Below, one piece after another: positions 13,458 to 14,475 of a stretch of DNA of 14,475 nucleotides. The notes below the pieces were generated by a model. It was not told where the DNA came from. It was given only the letters and a program-made list of their open reading frames with translations, and ran no database searches. The first letter of the stretch is position 1. Each line of letters opens with the position of its first letter. Made by a program: the position numbers and the translations under genes. The DNA comes from Dehalococcoidia bacterium (GTDB lineage: Bacteria; Chloroflexota; Dehalococcoidia; Dehalococcoidales; W693). The stretch is taken from NCBI GenBank assembly GCA_011170385.1, contig DUFE01000092.1, positions 1-14,475 on the forward strand, written 5' to 3'.

Positions 13458-14475
13458 ATGCCCAAGGTTGCTATAATCGGTACCACCGCTTGGGGGATAA
13501 CCCTGGGAGTGGTATTAGCCGATAAGGGATTGGATGTCAGGCTGTGGGCGAGGACCGAAGAAGAAGCCGAGCGGTTGCGGAAGAAGGGGCCTGATTCACG
13601 CCAGATGAATGGCATCACCCTGCCGCCGCAGATGTCGGTCACCAGCTTGCCGAAAGAAGCCCTGTCTCATGTCGCCGCTGTTTTAATGGTAGTGCCGTCG
13701 CAAACGATGCGGCGGAACGTGACATGGATCCGTGACCACCTCAAGGAGAATATGCTGATCATCAGCGCTGCCAAGGGGCTGGAAATCGGCAGCAACAAGC
13801 GTATGTCCCAGGTTATCGCCGACGAGATACCGGCTGACTTCCATTCCAATATCTGTGTCCTCTCCGGACCCAATCTGTTTAAGGAGGTGCTTCTCGGTCT
13901 GCCGGCTTCGGCAGTAGTAGCCACTGAGGATGATGCGGTTGCAAAGAAAGCCCAGAAGCTACTATCGGCGGATAATTTCAATGTTTATACTAATAACGAT
14001 GTCATCGGGGTCGAGCTGGGCGGAGCCCTGAAAAATGTCATCGCCCTGGGAGCCGGGATGGTCGACGGGCTTGGCTACGGCGATAACGCCAAAGCCGCCT
14101 TCGTCACCCGAGGCTTGACCGAGATGGCGGCTCTGGGAGTGAACATGGGAGCCAGCCCGCTTACCCTTTCCGGATTATCCGGGCTGGGCGACCTGATCGC
14201 CACCTGCGCCAGCAACTTAAGCCGCAATCACTATGTCGGCGCTGAGCTGGTGAAGGGGCGCTCGCTTGAGGATATTATATCGTCAATGACTGGCTTTGCC
14301 GAAGGTGTGGCGACTACCGCCGCTGTCTGGGATATCGCCTGTAAGCTGAAGCTGGAGATGCCCATAACCGAGAAGATTTACCAGATACTCTATAACGGAG
14401 CTGACGCCCGCCGGGCGATAACCGAATTGCTGGGGACTAGGGGTAGGCACGAGCTGGTCGGCAGGAAGTGGCGGC
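13458..14475 (+). CDS. gpsA: NAD(P)-dependent glycerol-3-phosphate dehydrogenase, 3' end outside the window
   Basis: GpsA reduces dihydroxyacetone phosphate to sn-glycerol-3-phosphate for phospholipids. The first 339 codons are present and nearly complete for the family. The N-terminal loop reads 'VAIIGTTAWGITLGVVLAD'; the usual GxGxxG has Thr in place of the second Gly. Further motifs are 'VPSQTMRRNV', 'ISAAKGLEIG', 'LSGPNLFKEVLLGLPAS', and 'GVELGGALKNVIALGAGMVDGLGYGDNAKAAFVTRGL', which holds the catalytic Lys. Next come 'SGLSGLGDLIATCASNLSRN' and 'FAEGVATT'. From memory the sequence resembles Dehalococcoides GpsA closely, including 'SAAKGLEIG' and 'SNLSRNH', and supports the lineage guess. 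The ATG is preceded by an AGG about nine bases away. The right edge falls after 'HELVGRKWR', a few residues before the expected end. Confidence 0.95.
   Translation, partial: MPKVAIIGTTAWGITLGVVLADKGLDVRLWARTEEEAERLRKKGPDSRQMNGITLPPQMSVTSLPKEALSHVAAVLMVVPSQTMRRNVTWIRDHLKENMLIISAAKGLEIGSNKRMSQVIADEIPADFHSNICVLSGPNLFKEVLLGLPASAVVATEDDAVAKKAQKLLSADNFNVYTNNDVIGVELGGALKNVIALGAGMVDGLGYGDNAKAAFVTRGLTEMAALGVNMGASPLTLSGLSGLGDLIATCASNLSRNHYVGAELVKGRSLEDIISSMTGFAEGVATTAAVWDIACKLKLEMPITEKIYQILYNGADARRAITELLGTRGRHELVGRKWR

Noticed and set aside
1..14475. CRISPR arrays, tRNA, rRNA or insertion sequences
   Set aside because: No regularly spaced repeats, no cloverleaf or rRNA-like stretches, and no transposase motifs were seen.

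Overview
The window looks like a core-genome stretch from a bacterium of the phylum Chloroflexota, most likely class Dehalococcoidia or a near relative. This is inferred from gene content and from protein features remembered for that lineage: a GpsA whose nucleotide-binding loop reads GTTAWG, a PlsY with GSGKIGGTN, and an ArgF with HPLPAHRGEEV. No database search was possible. Most genes use GC-rich codons. Nearly all the ORFs are housekeeping genes packed into short operons with overlaps of 7-11 bases.

Layout. Bases 1-1905 run on the minus strand: recA, a hairpin, recX, then the first 23 codons of a membrane-anchored protein, probably RNase Y. Bases 1995-3135 are a visibly AT-rich plus-strand insert. 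It holds a ClpP-fold serine protease gene of the SDH/SppA-like type, broken by one frameshift, and a 57-residue ORF not recognised here. Bases 3158-4881 (minus) are a compact folate operon, folP-folK-PTPS, with its own good promoter. Its pterin synthase carries a CExxHGH motif, which suggests that it replaces dihydroneopterin aldolase (FolB). Bases 4882-5224 are intergenic, with a long perfect hairpin and a rho-independent terminator. Bases 5225-9537 (minus) read DUF4342 protein, membrane-anchored rhodanese, polA, mutM. From 9701 to the right edge everything is on the plus strand: argF, a two-helix membrane protein, der, plsY and gpsA (cut by the window end).

How they work together. RecA/RecX, PolA and MutM cover recombination and base-excision repair. 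FolP, FolK and the PTPS make the pterin half of folate. PlsY and GpsA supply glycerol-3-phosphate and acylate it, the first steps of phospholipid synthesis. Der is the 50S assembly GTPase and ArgF makes citrulline.

Most interesting points: the foreign-looking protease cassette beside recA with a +1 frameshift just before its catalytic region; the hybrid pterin-synthase motif in a folate operon with no folB gene in the window; a 12-bp perfect hairpin exactly at the exonuclease-domain junction of polA; and -10 boxes placed so close to start codons that leaderless mRNAs are predicted.
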